Source: Methylobacterium sp. W2
GTDB lineage: Bacteria; Pseudomonadota; Alphaproteobacteria; Rhizobiales; Beijerinckiaceae
Direction: 5' to 3'
Assembly: GCF_020662345.1 (NCBI RefSeq)
Contig: NZ_VMOA01000003.1
Span: 62,001-126,000 of the forward strand
DNA: 64,000 nt
A program made the translations under genes and the position numbers. The notes under the pieces were generated by a model, which did no database searches, was not told the origin of the DNA, and saw only the letters and a list, made by a program, of their open reading frames with translations. This document shows positions 57,310 to 64,000 of the stretch, piece after piece (within the stretch, counting starts at the first letter, position 1; the number at the start of each line of letters is the position of its first letter).

Positions 57310-58773
57310 TCACGATGCGGATGTCCTCATGCGCAGGCGGGTGGCCTCGACGCTCTCGACCAATCGTCCGGCGCTCAGCCCGTCGCCTTCGCAGAGCAGG
57401 GCGTCGGGCGGCTGGTCGCGGCCGAAGCGGACGGCGTTGTCGAACGCCCGACGAGCCTCGGCCTCGCGTCCGAGGGCGCCGAGCAGCAGGCCGAGCTGGT
57501 AATGCGCCATCACGAAGCTGCGGTCGAGGTAGAGCGCCCCGCGCAGGGCCCGCTCCGCCTCCGCCTCGCGGCCGAGGTCGTAGGCGAGGAGACCGTCGTA
57601 ATAATGCAGCCGCGCATCGCCGGGTGTGGCCAGGAGGGCGGCCTGAACCCTGCGCCACCCTTCCGCGATCTGCCCGGAATCGGCGAGCGCCCGGATCTCT
57701 GCCAGTACCGTCTCGACATCCTCCGGCTCGCCCCCGTCGATCGAGGGCGAGGGCGCGTCCGCGATGGGAGCCGGGATCGGGGCGAAGACGGGAGTCGGGT
57801 CGGCCTTGGGCGCCGGAGGCTCGGGAACCGGCCTCGCGAAGGCGGTCGCCACGGTGGCGGGCAGGGGCGGGGGGTCGACGGGAAGCGCGGTCGTCGGCAG
57901 GCGGTAGGCCACCGTACCGGGAAGGTTCACCGGCTGCAGGGTGGCCGCGAAGGCCGGGTTCGGTTCGGCATGGCCGATCAGGAGCCAGCCGTCCGGCACA
58001 AGGCGATGGCCGAGCCCGCGCACGATGCCGATAACCGCGTCGGCCTGGAAGTAGATCAGCACGTTGCGGCAGAGGATGAGGTCGAACCCGGCGGCGGGCG
58101 GCAGAACCGAGCCGTCGATCAGGCTCATCAGGTTCTGGCGCTCGAACCGGACCATCCGCCGGAATTCCGGCCGCAGGGTGAAACTGCCTTCGCGGGCGAT
58201 CCCCGGCACCGAGGGGCCGAGGACGAAGTAGCGCGCGTGTTCCTCGGGCGGCAATGTGCGCAGGGCCCAGCGCCCGAACACCGCCGCGCGGGCCGTGGCC
58301 AGAGCCTCGTGGCTGATGTCGGTGCCGGTGATGGCGATCCGCCAGTTGGGCAGGTCGTCGCCGAGGAGTTCGTGGAGCAGGATCGCGATGGAATAGGGCT
58401 CCGCCCCCGTCGAGCATCCGGCGCTCCAGATCCGCAGGGACTTCGTCTCCGCACGCGCCGCGATCAGACCGGGCAGGATCGTCCCGCGCAGGGCCGCGAA
58501 CTGCTCGGCATAGCGGAAGAAGAAGGTCTCGCCGATGGTGATCTCGGCCTCGAGGGCGGCCCATTCCGCGGGACCGGTGGCCTCGGCCTCGAGATGGGCG
58601 AGATAGGCCGCGGAATCGGCGAGCCGGCACGCCTTGAAGCGCTTGCGCAGCCGGTCGAAGAGCAGGTCGTCCTTGTCGGCATAATAATGGTGCCCGGTCC
58701 GGGCGATCACCTTCGCCTTGAGGGCGGCGAAGGTCGGATCGCGTTCGGGGCCAGCCTTGGCCGGACGCATCAT
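57310..58773 (-). CDS. cheR: CheR-TPR receptor methyltransferase (WspC-like)
   Basis: 487 residues. The CheR methyltransferase (about 15-275) has ETFFFRYAEQF, the SAM motif LRIWSAGCSTGAEPYSIAI, TDISHEAL and FDLILCRNVLIYF. A Pro-rich linker (about 295-355) precedes tetratricopeptide repeats (about 380-460: LHYYDGLLAYDLGREAEAERALRGALYLD, then HYQLGLLLGALGREAEARRAF). A TPR-fused CheR is the WspC architecture and fits an MCP without a tethering tail. The ATG at 58773 lies 16 bases after the preceding gene; a more distal start would overlap it. Confidence 0.92.
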   Translation of the reverse strand: MMRPAKAGPERDPTFAALKAKVIARTGHHYYADKDDLLFDRLRKRFKACRLADSAAYLAHLEAEATGPAEWAALEAEITIGETFFFRYAEQFAALRGTILPGLIAARAETKSLRIWSAGCSTGAEPYSIAILLHELLGDDLPNWRIAITGTDISHEALATARAAVFGRWALRTLPPEEHARYFVLGPSVPGIAREGSFTLRPEFRRMVRFERQNLMSLIDGSVLPPAAGFDLILCRNVLIYFQADAVIGIVRGLGHRLVPDGWLLIGHAEPNPAFAATLQPVNLPGTVAYRLPTTALPVDPPPLPATVATAFARPVPEPPAPKADPTPVFAPIPAPIADAPSPSIDGGEPEDVETVLAEIRALADSGQIAEGWRRVQAALLATPGDARLHYYDGLLAYDLGREAEAERALRGALYLDRSFVMAHYQLGLLLGALGREAEARRAFDNAVRFGRDQPPDALLCEGDGLSAGRLVESVEATRLRMRTSAS

Positions 58774-58789
58774 CGGGGGGCCGATCCGC

Positions 58790-59296
58790 TCACGGAGCCG
58801 TCGCTGCGTCGAGCCCGGACAACCGCTCCGCCGCCGCGCGGGTGAGGGCATCGAGGCGGATGCGCTCCTCTTGCGTGAGGAGGCGGGCCAGGCTCAGCAC
58901 GTCGACGCGCCCGCGCCCCCGCTCGAACCCGGCGACCACGCAGCCGTTGAGGCTGCGCTTTTCGTCTGCCGGCTGAATCTCGGAATCCGGAACGACGACG
59001 AGGGCCTCGGCGCGGTCGACCAGGAAGGCGGTGGACCGCGCCGCATCGAGGACGAGATGGCGATCCACGTCATCGGGATCGGCCGCCGTCTCGTTCAGCC
59101 CGAGGAGCCGCGCGAGGTCGATCACCGGAACCGCGGCACCGCCGAGGTTGAGGAATCCCGCGAGCATGCCCGCCGTGGCGGATTGCCGGTGCAGCCGGGG
59201 AAGCGGCAGCACTTCGCTCACACAGGTCCGGGCCAGGGCGCAGGCGGTGCCCGCCACGTCGAGGATCAGGAAGGCCGTCGTCGCGGTCGGGGGCAT
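58790..59296 (-). CDS. cheW: CheW-type coupling protein
   Basis: 168 residues. The CheW fold starts FLILDVAGTACALARTCVSEVLPLP and includes GFLNLGGAAVPVIDLARLLGL and HLVLDAARSTAFLVDRAEALV. It is shorter than the second CheW in the operon. ATG at 59296 was chosen because the domain begins at residue 7; the frame is open further upstream but that part encodes the GGDEF relic in another frame. First intact gene of the chemosensory operon. Confidence 0.85.
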   Translation of the reverse strand: MPPTATTAFLILDVAGTACALARTCVSEVLPLPRLHRQSATAGMLAGFLNLGGAAVPVIDLARLLGLNETAADPDDVDRHLVLDAARSTAFLVDRAEALVVVPDSEIQPADEKRSLNGCVVAGFERGRGRVDVLSLARLLTQEERIRLDALTRAAAERLSGLDAATAP

Positions 59297-59328
59297 CGGT
59301 CCCGGAAGGCATGATGGGAGGTTCGCCC

Positions 59329-59358
59329 CAGATAGGACGATGCCGGAGAGCCACGCAA
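59329..59358 (-). promoter_or_regulatory. Candidate promoter of the chemosensory operon
   Basis: On the minus strand, TTGCGT (59358-59353) and TATCTG (59334-59329) are spaced by 18 bases, 32 bases ahead of the first cheW ATG. Weak match, by eye. Confidence 0.35.
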
Positions 59359-59417
59359 ACGGATTCGGTTTTCGGGGACCGGCGTTTTCGCTCCACCACC
59401 GCTCCTGCCGAGCCGAA

Positions 59418-59546
59418 TCAGCCCTCGACACCGTAGGGCGCGGCCCGCGGATGCGGCGCATCCTCCGGAGCGGCGCAGCAGGTCCGGTTCCGGCCGGCGG
59501 CCTTGGCCTCATGGAGGGCGGCATCGGCCCGCCGGCAGAGGTCAGC
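59418..59546 (-). pseudogene. Fragment: C-terminal end of a GGDEF (diguanylate cyclase) domain
   Basis: The minus strand encodes ADLCRRADAALHEAKAAGRN, followed by R-T-C-C-A and a 20-residue tail to a stop at 59418. This is the last helix of GGDEF domains (usual form LLRRADAALYRAKAAGRNR). Nothing of the catalytic GGDEF motif or the rest of the domain remains. The reading frame runs directly out of a short tandem repeat. It is a relic of a deleted diguanylate cyclase next to a Wsp-like operon. Confidence 0.7.
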
Positions 59547-59548
59547 AG

Positions 59549-59593
59549 GTTCATGTCGAAGGGGTTCATGGCGAAGGGGTTCATGGCGAAGGG
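59549..59593. repeat. Three tandem 15-bp units beside the GGDEF relic
   Basis: Units of the form GGTTCATGGCGAAGG repeat three times (the first with GTC for GGC). They abut the point where GGDEF similarity stops and may mark the deletion junction. Confidence 0.75.
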
Positions 59594-59760
59594 GTCCGGT
59601 GTCCCGTGCGGGAGCCCCAGACCCTCGGTCCCTCAGCACCTTGTCGGCTCATCGTAGGCAAGCAAACGCTCAGGGTTTAGATCCGGGTGGACTATCATCG
59701 CCGGATCGCCGGCGCGATGTCACAGTGGCCGTACGAGGCATTATCTTGCCTCGAACGGCG

Positions 59761-59789
59761 TTGACCGGGCCCTCGGATCTGTTTAGACA
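59761..59789 (+). promoter_or_regulatory. Promoter of the ilvBN operon
   Basis: TTGACC (59761-59766) and TAGACA (59784-59789) are spaced by 17 bases. Transcription would start near 59796, about 50 bases ahead of the leader peptide. Confidence 0.65.
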
Positions 59790-59846
59790 ACCCAACACGA
59801 GTTTACGATTCGTCTGATCGACGAACGACGAGGTTTCGGTTTTCCC

Positions 59847-59897
59847 ATGCGGGTCATCCTTATCGTAACGGAAGTGCCACCGACCGGGCGGCCCTGA
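59847..59897 (+). CDS. ilvL: ilv leader peptide
   Basis: A 16-residue frame, [16 protein letters not shown], with Val, Ile, Leu, Ile, Val, Thr and Val codons clustered at positions 3-10. These are the products of the pathway, the hallmark of an attenuation leader for branched-chain synthesis. The stop codon sits in the loop of the first leader hairpin. AGG lies about 14 bases upstream, a rather long spacing. Confidence 0.7.
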   Translation: MRVILIVTEVPPTGRP

Positions 59898-59953
59898 TAC
59901 AGGGGCCGTGATCCGGATGGTGGCGCATGCAGGGTCCTTCGGGGCCCTTTTTT
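59874..59953 (+). promoter_or_regulatory. ilv transcription attenuator
   Basis: Arms 1 and 2 are CGGCCC (59889-59894) with GGGCCG (59903-59908), extended by GTGCCACC (59874-59881) with GGTGGCGC (59919-59926) through further pairs. Arms 3 and 4 form the terminator at 59931-59953. An alternative 2:3 pairing, GGGCC (59903-59907) with GGTCC (59933-59937), would prevent the terminator. A ribosome stalled on the Val/Ile/Leu codons would cover arm 1 and favour read-through. Confidence 0.7.
59931..59953 (+). terminator. Attenuator terminator hairpin upstream of ilvB
   Basis: AGGGTCC pairs with GGGCCCT (7 bp, one G-U) around a UUCG tetraloop, followed by six T residues. It ends 56 bases before the ilvB ATG, between leader peptide and gene. 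Confidence 0.8.
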
Positions 59954-60009
59954 GTTGCCGCGACGAGACGTTTGACACTGGGTTCAATCAGGTTTTGAGG
60001 AGCAGGACG

Positions 60010-61785
60010 ATGAGCGGCGAGGTCATGACCGGGGCCGAAATGGTCATCCGGGCGTTCCGGGATCAGGGTGTCGATACGCTGTTCGGGTATCCGGGCGGCG
60101 CCGTGCTGCCGATCTACGATGCCCTCTTCCACCAGGAGGAGCTGAAACACATCCTCGTCCGGCACGAGCAGGGCGCGGTCCATGCGGCCGAGGGCTATGC
60201 CCGCTCGTCGGGCAAGGTCGGCTGCGTCCTCGTCACCTCCGGCCCCGGCGCCACCAACATCGTCACCGGGCTCACCGACGCGATGCTGGATTCGATCCCC
60301 CTCGTCTGCATCACCGGCCAGGTTCCGACGCATCTGATCGGCACCGATGCGTTCCAGGAATGCGACACGGTCGGCATCACCCGCCACTGCACGAAGCACA
60401 ATTACCTGGTCAAATCGATCGACGACCTGCCGCGCATCCTGCACGAGGCCTTCTTCGTGGCCTCCAACGGCCGGCCGGGTCCCGTCGTCGTCGATCTGCC
60501 CAAGGACATCCAGTTCGCGAGCGGGATCTACGAGCGCCCCACCCATAACGGCCACAAGACCTACCGCCCCGCCTTCAAGGGCGACGCGCAGGCGATCCAG
60601 TCCGCCGTCGAGCTGATGGCGAATGCCCGCCGTCCGGTCCTCTATACCGGCGGCGGCGTCATCAATTCCGGCCCGCATGCCTCGGCGCTCCTGCGCCAGC
60701 TCGCGGACATCACCGGCTTCCCGGTCACCTCGACGCTGATGGGTCTCGGCGCCTTCCCGGCCTCCAACCCGCAGTTCCTCGGCATGCTCGGCATGCACGG
60801 GACCTACGAGGCCAACCTCGCCATGCACGAATGCGACGTGATGATCTGCGTCGGCGCGCGCTTCGACGACCGCATCACCGGCCGTCTCGACGCGTTCTCG
60901 CCGTTCTCGAAGAAGATCCACATCGACGTCGACGCCTCCTCGATCAACAAGGTGGTCAAGGTCGATATCGGCATCGTCGGCGATTGCGGCTCGGTGCTGG
61001 AAGACATGCTCGCGGCCTGGAAGGCCCTGCCCAAGCGCCCCGACACGGGCCGGTTCGACGAGTGGATGGCCAAGATCCGCACCTGGAAGGCGCGCGACTG
61101 CCTCGCCTACTGGCCGTCGGGCACGATCATCAAGCCGCAATACGCGGTGCAGCGGCTCTATGAGGCCTGCAAGGACCGGAAGACCTTCGTCACCACGGAG
61201 GTCGGCCAGCACCAGATGTGGGCGGCGCAGTACTTCAAGTTCGACGAGCCGAACCGCTGGATGACCTCCGGCGGCCTCGGCACCATGGGCTACGGCCTGC
61301 CCGCGGCCATCGGCACCCAGCTCGCCAATCCGGACGGTCTCGTCATCGACATCGCCGGCGAGGCCTCGATCCTGATGAACATCCAGGAGATGTCGACGGC
61401 CGTGCAGTATCGCCTGCCGGTCAAGATCTTCATCCTGAACAACGAGTATATGGGCATGGTGCGCCAGTGGCAGGAGCTGCTGCACGGCTCGCGCTATTCG
61501 CAGAGCTACTCGGAAAGCCTGCCGGACTTCGTCAAGCTGGCGGAGGCCTACGGCGCCAAGGGCATGCGCTGCGACAAGCCGGGCGAGCTCGACGGAGCGA
61601 TCGCCGAGATGCTGGCCCATGACGGCCCGGTCATCTTCGATTGCATCGTCGACAAGAAAGAGAACTGCTTCCCGATGATTCCGTCGGGCAAGGCGCACAA
61701 CGAGATGCTGCTCTCCGACTACCTCGGCGAGACCGGAATGGACCTCGGCGACGTGATCTCCGAGGAAGGCAAGATGCTGGTCTGA
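60010..61785 (+). CDS. ilvB: Acetolactate synthase large subunit
   Basis: 591 residues. This ThDP-dependent enzyme condenses two pyruvates, or pyruvate with 2-ketobutyrate, in the first common step of Val/Leu/Ile synthesis. The catalytic Glu lies in [19 protein letters not shown] (near 48), and FAD-domain and TPP-binding regions follow. The metal-binding motif reads [16 protein letters not shown], a GEA variant of the usual GDG that is common in alphaproteobacteria, ending in [17 protein letters not shown] at 60010 follows GAGGAGCAGG; the frame is open upstream into the attenuator. Confidence 0.96.
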   Translation: MSGEVMTGAEMVIRAFRDQGVDTLFGYPGGAVLPIYDALFHQEELKHILVRHEQGAVHAAEGYARSSGKVGCVLVTSGPGATNIVTGLTDAMLDSIPLVCITGQVPTHLIGTDAFQECDTVGITRHCTKHNYLVKSIDDLPRILHEAFFVASNGRPGPVVVDLPKDIQFASGIYERPTHNGHKTYRPAFKGDAQAIQSAVELMANARRPVLYTGGGVINSGPHASALLRQLADITGFPVTSTLMGLGAFPASNPQFLGMLGMHGTYEANLAMHECDVMICVGARFDDRITGRLDAFSPFSKKIHIDVDASSINKVVKVDIGIVGDCGSVLEDMLAAWKALPKRPDTGRFDEWMAKIRTWKARDCLAYWPSGTIIKPQYAVQRLYEACKDRKTFVTTEVGQHQMWAAQYFKFDEPNRWMTSGGLGTMGYGLPAAIGTQLANPDGLVIDIAGEASILMNIQEMSTAVQYRLPVKIFILNNEYMGMVRQWQELLHGSRYSQSYSESLPDFVKLAEAYGAKGMRCDKPGELDGAIAEMLAHDGPVIFDCIVDKKENCFPMIPSGKAHNEMLLSDYLGETGMDLGDVISEEGKMLV

Positions 61786-61806
61786 CCGGCCCGGAGGAGA
61801 GACGAC

Positions 61807-62349
61807 ATGAACGCCATGAACACGCACTACCCCGATGCCGGTCGGGTCGAGCCCATCAACCGGCACACCCTCGCGGTCATCGTCGACAACGAGCCCGGCG
61901 TCCTCGCGCGGATCGCCGGGATGTTCTCGGGACGCGGCTACAACATCGAGAGCCTGACGGTGTCGGAGACCGAGGTGGCGCGCCACATCTCGCGCATCAC
62001 CATCGTCACCACCGGCACCGACGCCGTGATCCAGCAGATCAAGGCACAGCTCGACCGGCTCGTGCCGGTCCACCGGGTCGTCGACCTCACCCTCCAGGGC
62101 AAGGCCCTCGAGCGTGAGCTCTGCCTGGTGAAGGTGGCGGGTACCGGCGAGCACCGCACCGAATCGCTGACCCTCGCCGCCGCCTTCGGCGCCAAGACCC
62201 TCGACGCGACCCTGAACTCCTTCGTGTTCGAGGTCACCGGCACCACCGAGGAGATCGACCGCTTCATCGGCCTGATGACGGTGATCGGCCTCGTGGAGAT
62301 CTCCCGCACGGGAATCGCGGCCATGGGACGTGGCTCGGAGGCGATGTGA
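61807..62349 (+). CDS. ilvN: Acetolactate synthase regulatory (small) subunit
   Basis: 180 residues. The N-terminal ACT domain (HTLAVIVDNEPGVLARIAGMFSGRGYNIESLTV) binds valine, and a C-terminal domain activates the large subunit (ELCLVKVAGTGEHRTESLTLAAAFGAK). It is 21 bases after ilvB with GGAGGAGAGACG upstream. Alphaproteobacteria often call it ilvH or ilvN. Confidence 0.95.
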   Translation: MNAMNTHYPDAGRVEPINRHTLAVIVDNEPGVLARIAGMFSGRGYNIESLTVSETEVARHISRITIVTTGTDAVIQQIKAQLDRLVPVHRVVDLTLQGKALERELCLVKVAGTGEHRTESLTLAAAFGAKTLDATLNSFVFEVTGTTEEIDRFIGLMTVIGLVEISRTGIAAMGRGSEAM

Positions 62350-62401
62350 AGCTTTTTCGCCGACGGTGGTAGAGTGCCGGAGATGTGCCGGGGATGATGC
62401 G

Positions 62402-62686
62402 ATGAGAGCGAGGCTGGAACGGAGTGGGGAGGATTTCGTCCTCTCAGTGACCCGAGAGGACCTGCGGAAGCTCGGTCTCGTCGAGGGGCAGGAAGTGGAC
62501 ATCGATCCGGTGCCTGCTCCCCTCACGCCTCCGCCCGCCCGCCGTTTCGTCAACGGGTTCCCCGTCTTCACGATGGCAGAGATGGCTGCGGAGATGAGAA
62601 GACTCGGGCCTGATTTCGAGCCTCCGACCGTCGATTGGGGACCGGATGTCGGTTCCGAGATCATCAACGATGACGATCCCCACTGA
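62402..62686 (+). CDS. MazE-like antitoxin
   Basis: 94 residues. An AbrB/MazE-like swapped-hairpin start (LERSGEDFVLSVTREDLRKLGLVEGQEVDI, about 5-35) is followed by a Pro-rich, acidic tail. Such tails thread through the toxin's active groove. It overlaps the toxin start by 17 bases, the usual antitoxin-first order. ATG at 62402; an upstream in-frame GTG is not supported. Confidence 0.75.
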   Translation: MRARLERSGEDFVLSVTREDLRKLGLVEGQEVDIDPVPAPLTPPPARRFVNGFPVFTMAEMAAEMRRLGPDFEPPTVDWGPDVGSEIINDDDPH

Positions 62687-63053
62687 TCGACCGCATGAGC
62701 CGGGTGACCTGATCCTCGTCGATCTCGACCCCGTTCTCGGAACCGAGCAACGCGGAAAGCGACTGGTCCTCATCATCTCGACCCTGGAGATGAACACACT
62801 GACCCGGCGGATCATCATCTGCCCGGTCACCCGCAATCGAGATCCCTGGCCGACGCAAGTCTTTTTGCCGGAGGGGTTGGGCGTCAACGGGGCAGTCCTC
62901 TCCGATCAGGTCCGCTCGATCGACCGCAAAGCGCGCATCCTCCGCTCCCTCGGGACAGTCCCCGATCCCATACTCGCGGAAGTCCGCGCGAAGGTGGCAG
63001 CATTGATCGGCTTGCAATTCGGCAGTGCGACCGAGGAAAGCTCAGCTCCATGA
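62670..63053 (+). CDS. MazF/PemK-family toxin (endoribonuclease)
   Basis: 127 residues. GDLILVDLDPVLGTEQRGKRLVLIIS is the diagnostic start of the fold. TRRIIICPVTRNR and VLSDQVRSIDRKARILRSLG complete the core, so it appears intact. These toxins cut mRNA or rRNA at short motifs. The stop overlaps the ATG of the glutathione transferase gene (ATGA). Confidence 0.85.
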   Translation: MTIPTDRPHEPGDLILVDLDPVLGTEQRGKRLVLIISTLEMNTLTRRIIICPVTRNRDPWPTQVFLPEGLGVNGAVLSDQVRSIDRKARILRSLGTVPDPILAEVRAKVAALIGLQFGSATEESSAP

Positions 63054-63688
63054 CCACCCTCTACTACGCCCCCGGCGCCTGTTCCCTCGCCTCTCACATC
63101 GCCCTCGAGGAGACGGGCGCGCCCTACGAGACCGTGCGGCTCGACCTCGCCAAGGGCGACCAGCGGGCGGCCGAATACCTCGCCGTCAACGAGCGCGGTC
63201 GCGTGCCGGCGCTGGTCGAGGCCGAGTGGGTGCTCACCGAGAACACCGCGATCCTGCGCCACATCGCACGCACGCACCCGCAGGCCCGGCTCTGGCCCGA
63301 GGCGCCGCGCGATCAGGCGCGGGTCGACGAATGGCTGGGCTGGCTCTCCACCGGCCATCACATCGCCTACGCGCATATCCGCCGGGCCGAGCGCTACACG
63401 GGCGACGAAACGGCCTATCCAGGCATCCAGGCCAAGGGGGCGGAGACCTGCGGCGACCTCTTCACCATGACCGAGGTCAAGCTGTCCAATGGCGGATGGG
63501 CCGTCGGCGAGGCCTACAGCGTCGCCGATCCCTACCTACTGCTGTTCTGGACCTGGGGCCGCGGCCCGGCACTCGGCTTCGACATGGCGGAGCGCTTCCC
63601 GGCCTGGACGCGCCACGCCCGCGCCATGGCAGAGCGTCCGGCCGTGCGGGCGGTCTTCGCCCGCGAGGGACTGACCCTGCCCGAATAA
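63050..63688 (+). CDS. Beta-class glutathione S-transferase
   Basis: 212 residues. The N-terminal thioredoxin fold (about 1-80) starts TLYYAPGACSLASHIALEETG; the Cys near residue 10 is the catalytic residue of beta-class enzymes. RGRVPALVEAEWVLTENTAILRHIA binds glutathione. An all-helical C-terminal domain follows. It is coupled by a 4-base overlap to the toxin gene upstream and faces a TetR gene downstream, which may regulate it or its own promoter. Confidence 0.88.
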   Translation: MTTLYYAPGACSLASHIALEETGAPYETVRLDLAKGDQRAAEYLAVNERGRVPALVEAEWVLTENTAILRHIARTHPQARLWPEAPRDQARVDEWLGWLSTGHHIAYAHIRRAERYTGDETAYPGIQAKGAETCGDLFTMTEVKLSNGGWAVGEAYSVADPYLLLFWTWGRGPALGFDMAERFPAWTRHARAMAERPAVRAVFAREGLTLPE

Positions 63689-63745
63689 GCTTCGGACCAG
63701 GGTGCCCCCTCTTGTCCGACGAGCCGAATCGGCCTACGAGGCCGC

Positions 63746-63759
63746 GTACCGTACGGTAC
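63746..63759. promoter_or_regulatory. Palindromic operator upstream of tetR
   Basis: GTACCGTACGGTAC is a perfect 14-base palindrome, 20 bases ahead of the TetR-family ATG. The right half is repeated once more (CGGTAC at 63760-63764 region). It is a likely autoregulatory TetR site overlapping the promoter or leader. Confidence 0.65.
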
Positions 63760-63779
63760 GGTACTGGTTTTTGGGACGC

Positions 63780-64000
63780 ATGACCGCGACGGCCCCACGC
63801 GACGAGACGGTGCATGAGGCGCCCTCGGCCCGCCAGCAGGCGGTGCTCGATGCCGTGCTCGCGCTCCTCGTCGAGGAGGGCGACCAGCTCACCATGGACG
63901 CGGTGGCGCGCCGGGCGAGCTGCTCGAAGGAAACCCTGTACAAATGGTTCGGGGACCGGGACGGTCTCCTCACCGCCACGGTGCGTTGGCAGGCCTCGCG
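63780..64000 (+). CDS. TetR-family regulator (5' part, runs off the window)
   Basis: 73 codons visible. The TetR N-terminal DNA-binding domain lies at about residues 18-65, with AVLDAVLALLVEEGDQLTMDAVARRASCSKETLYKWFGDRDGLL, including the helix-turn-helix ending in KWF. The ligand-binding domain is outside the window. It is probably autoregulated through the palindrome just upstream. Confidence 0.85.
   Translation, partial: MTATAPRDETVHEAPSARQQAVLDAVLALLVEEGDQLTMDAVARRASCSKETLYKWFGDRDGLLTATVRWQAS

Noticed and set aside
56687..58630. Extended in-frame reading of cheW back through cheR on the same strand
   Set aside because: The extra 440 residues are Arg/Pro/Gly-rich shadow of cheR; the CheW domain and a plausible start explain only the end.
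59549..59593. Short tandem repeats here and at 56943, considered as a CRISPR array
   Set aside because: Units are contiguous 15-mers with no spacers and no cas genes nearby.
59908..60009. N-terminal extension of ilvB through the terminator hairpin
   Set aside because: It would be encoded by the attenuator, lacks homology to acetolactate synthase, and the ATG at 60010 has a good ribosome-binding site.

Overview
The window is GC-rich alphaproteobacterial chromosome, most likely from a Methylobacterium or Methylorubrum relative. Three things suggest this: the order tuf - tRNA-Trp - secE - nusG - rplKA, a probable hopanoid C-2 methylase (HpnP type), and an ECF sigma/NrsF pair with a Caulobacter SigF-like promoter. 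The genus is inferred from remembered protein similarity, not from a search.

Layout. 1-5.4 kb: a CsbD-like stress protein, a PAS/LuxR regulator, the ECF sigma factor with its NrsF anti-sigma, then a glycosyltransferase coupled to a methyltransferase. 5.6-9.8 kb: tuf copy 1, tRNA-Trp, secE, nusG, rplK, rplA. 9.8-15.8 kb: a block between rplA and rplJ, which are usually adjacent. It holds a sulfur transporter (YeeE/TsuA family), a periplasmic sulfurtransferase, a DUF1127 protein divergent from a MocR regulator, and the HpnP-like radical SAM enzyme. 15.9-26.1 kb: promoter, leader, rplJ, rplL, rpoB, rpoC. 26.3-31.6 kb: a DUF805 membrane protein, then the str operon (rpsL, rpsG, fusA, tuf copy 2). 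31.6-47.8 kb: the S10, spc and alpha ribosomal clusters in conserved order but broken up by terminators, promoters and one inserted metallo-beta-lactamase-fold gene.

47.9-59.3 kb: a minus-strand chemosensory operon with the parts of a Wsp-like (alternative cellular function) pathway: CheW, CheR-TPR, CheW, MCP, hybrid CheA-REC, CheB, then two hybrid histidine kinases. It has no intact diguanylate cyclase, but the tail of a GGDEF domain survives as a fragment just upstream of its first gene. 59.7-62.4 kb: ilvB and ilvN (acetolactate synthase) behind a recognisable promoter, a Val/Ile/Leu-rich leader peptide and a transcription attenuator. 62.4-64 kb: a MazEF-like toxin-antitoxin pair translationally coupled to a beta-class glutathione transferase, then the start of a TetR regulator with a perfect palindrome upstream.

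The most interesting items are the Wsp-like operon with histidine-kinase outputs and a GGDEF relic, the complete ilv attenuator, the SigF-type promoter, and the interruptions of the ribosomal and RNA polymerase clusters. All calls come from reading the sequence; no database was searched.
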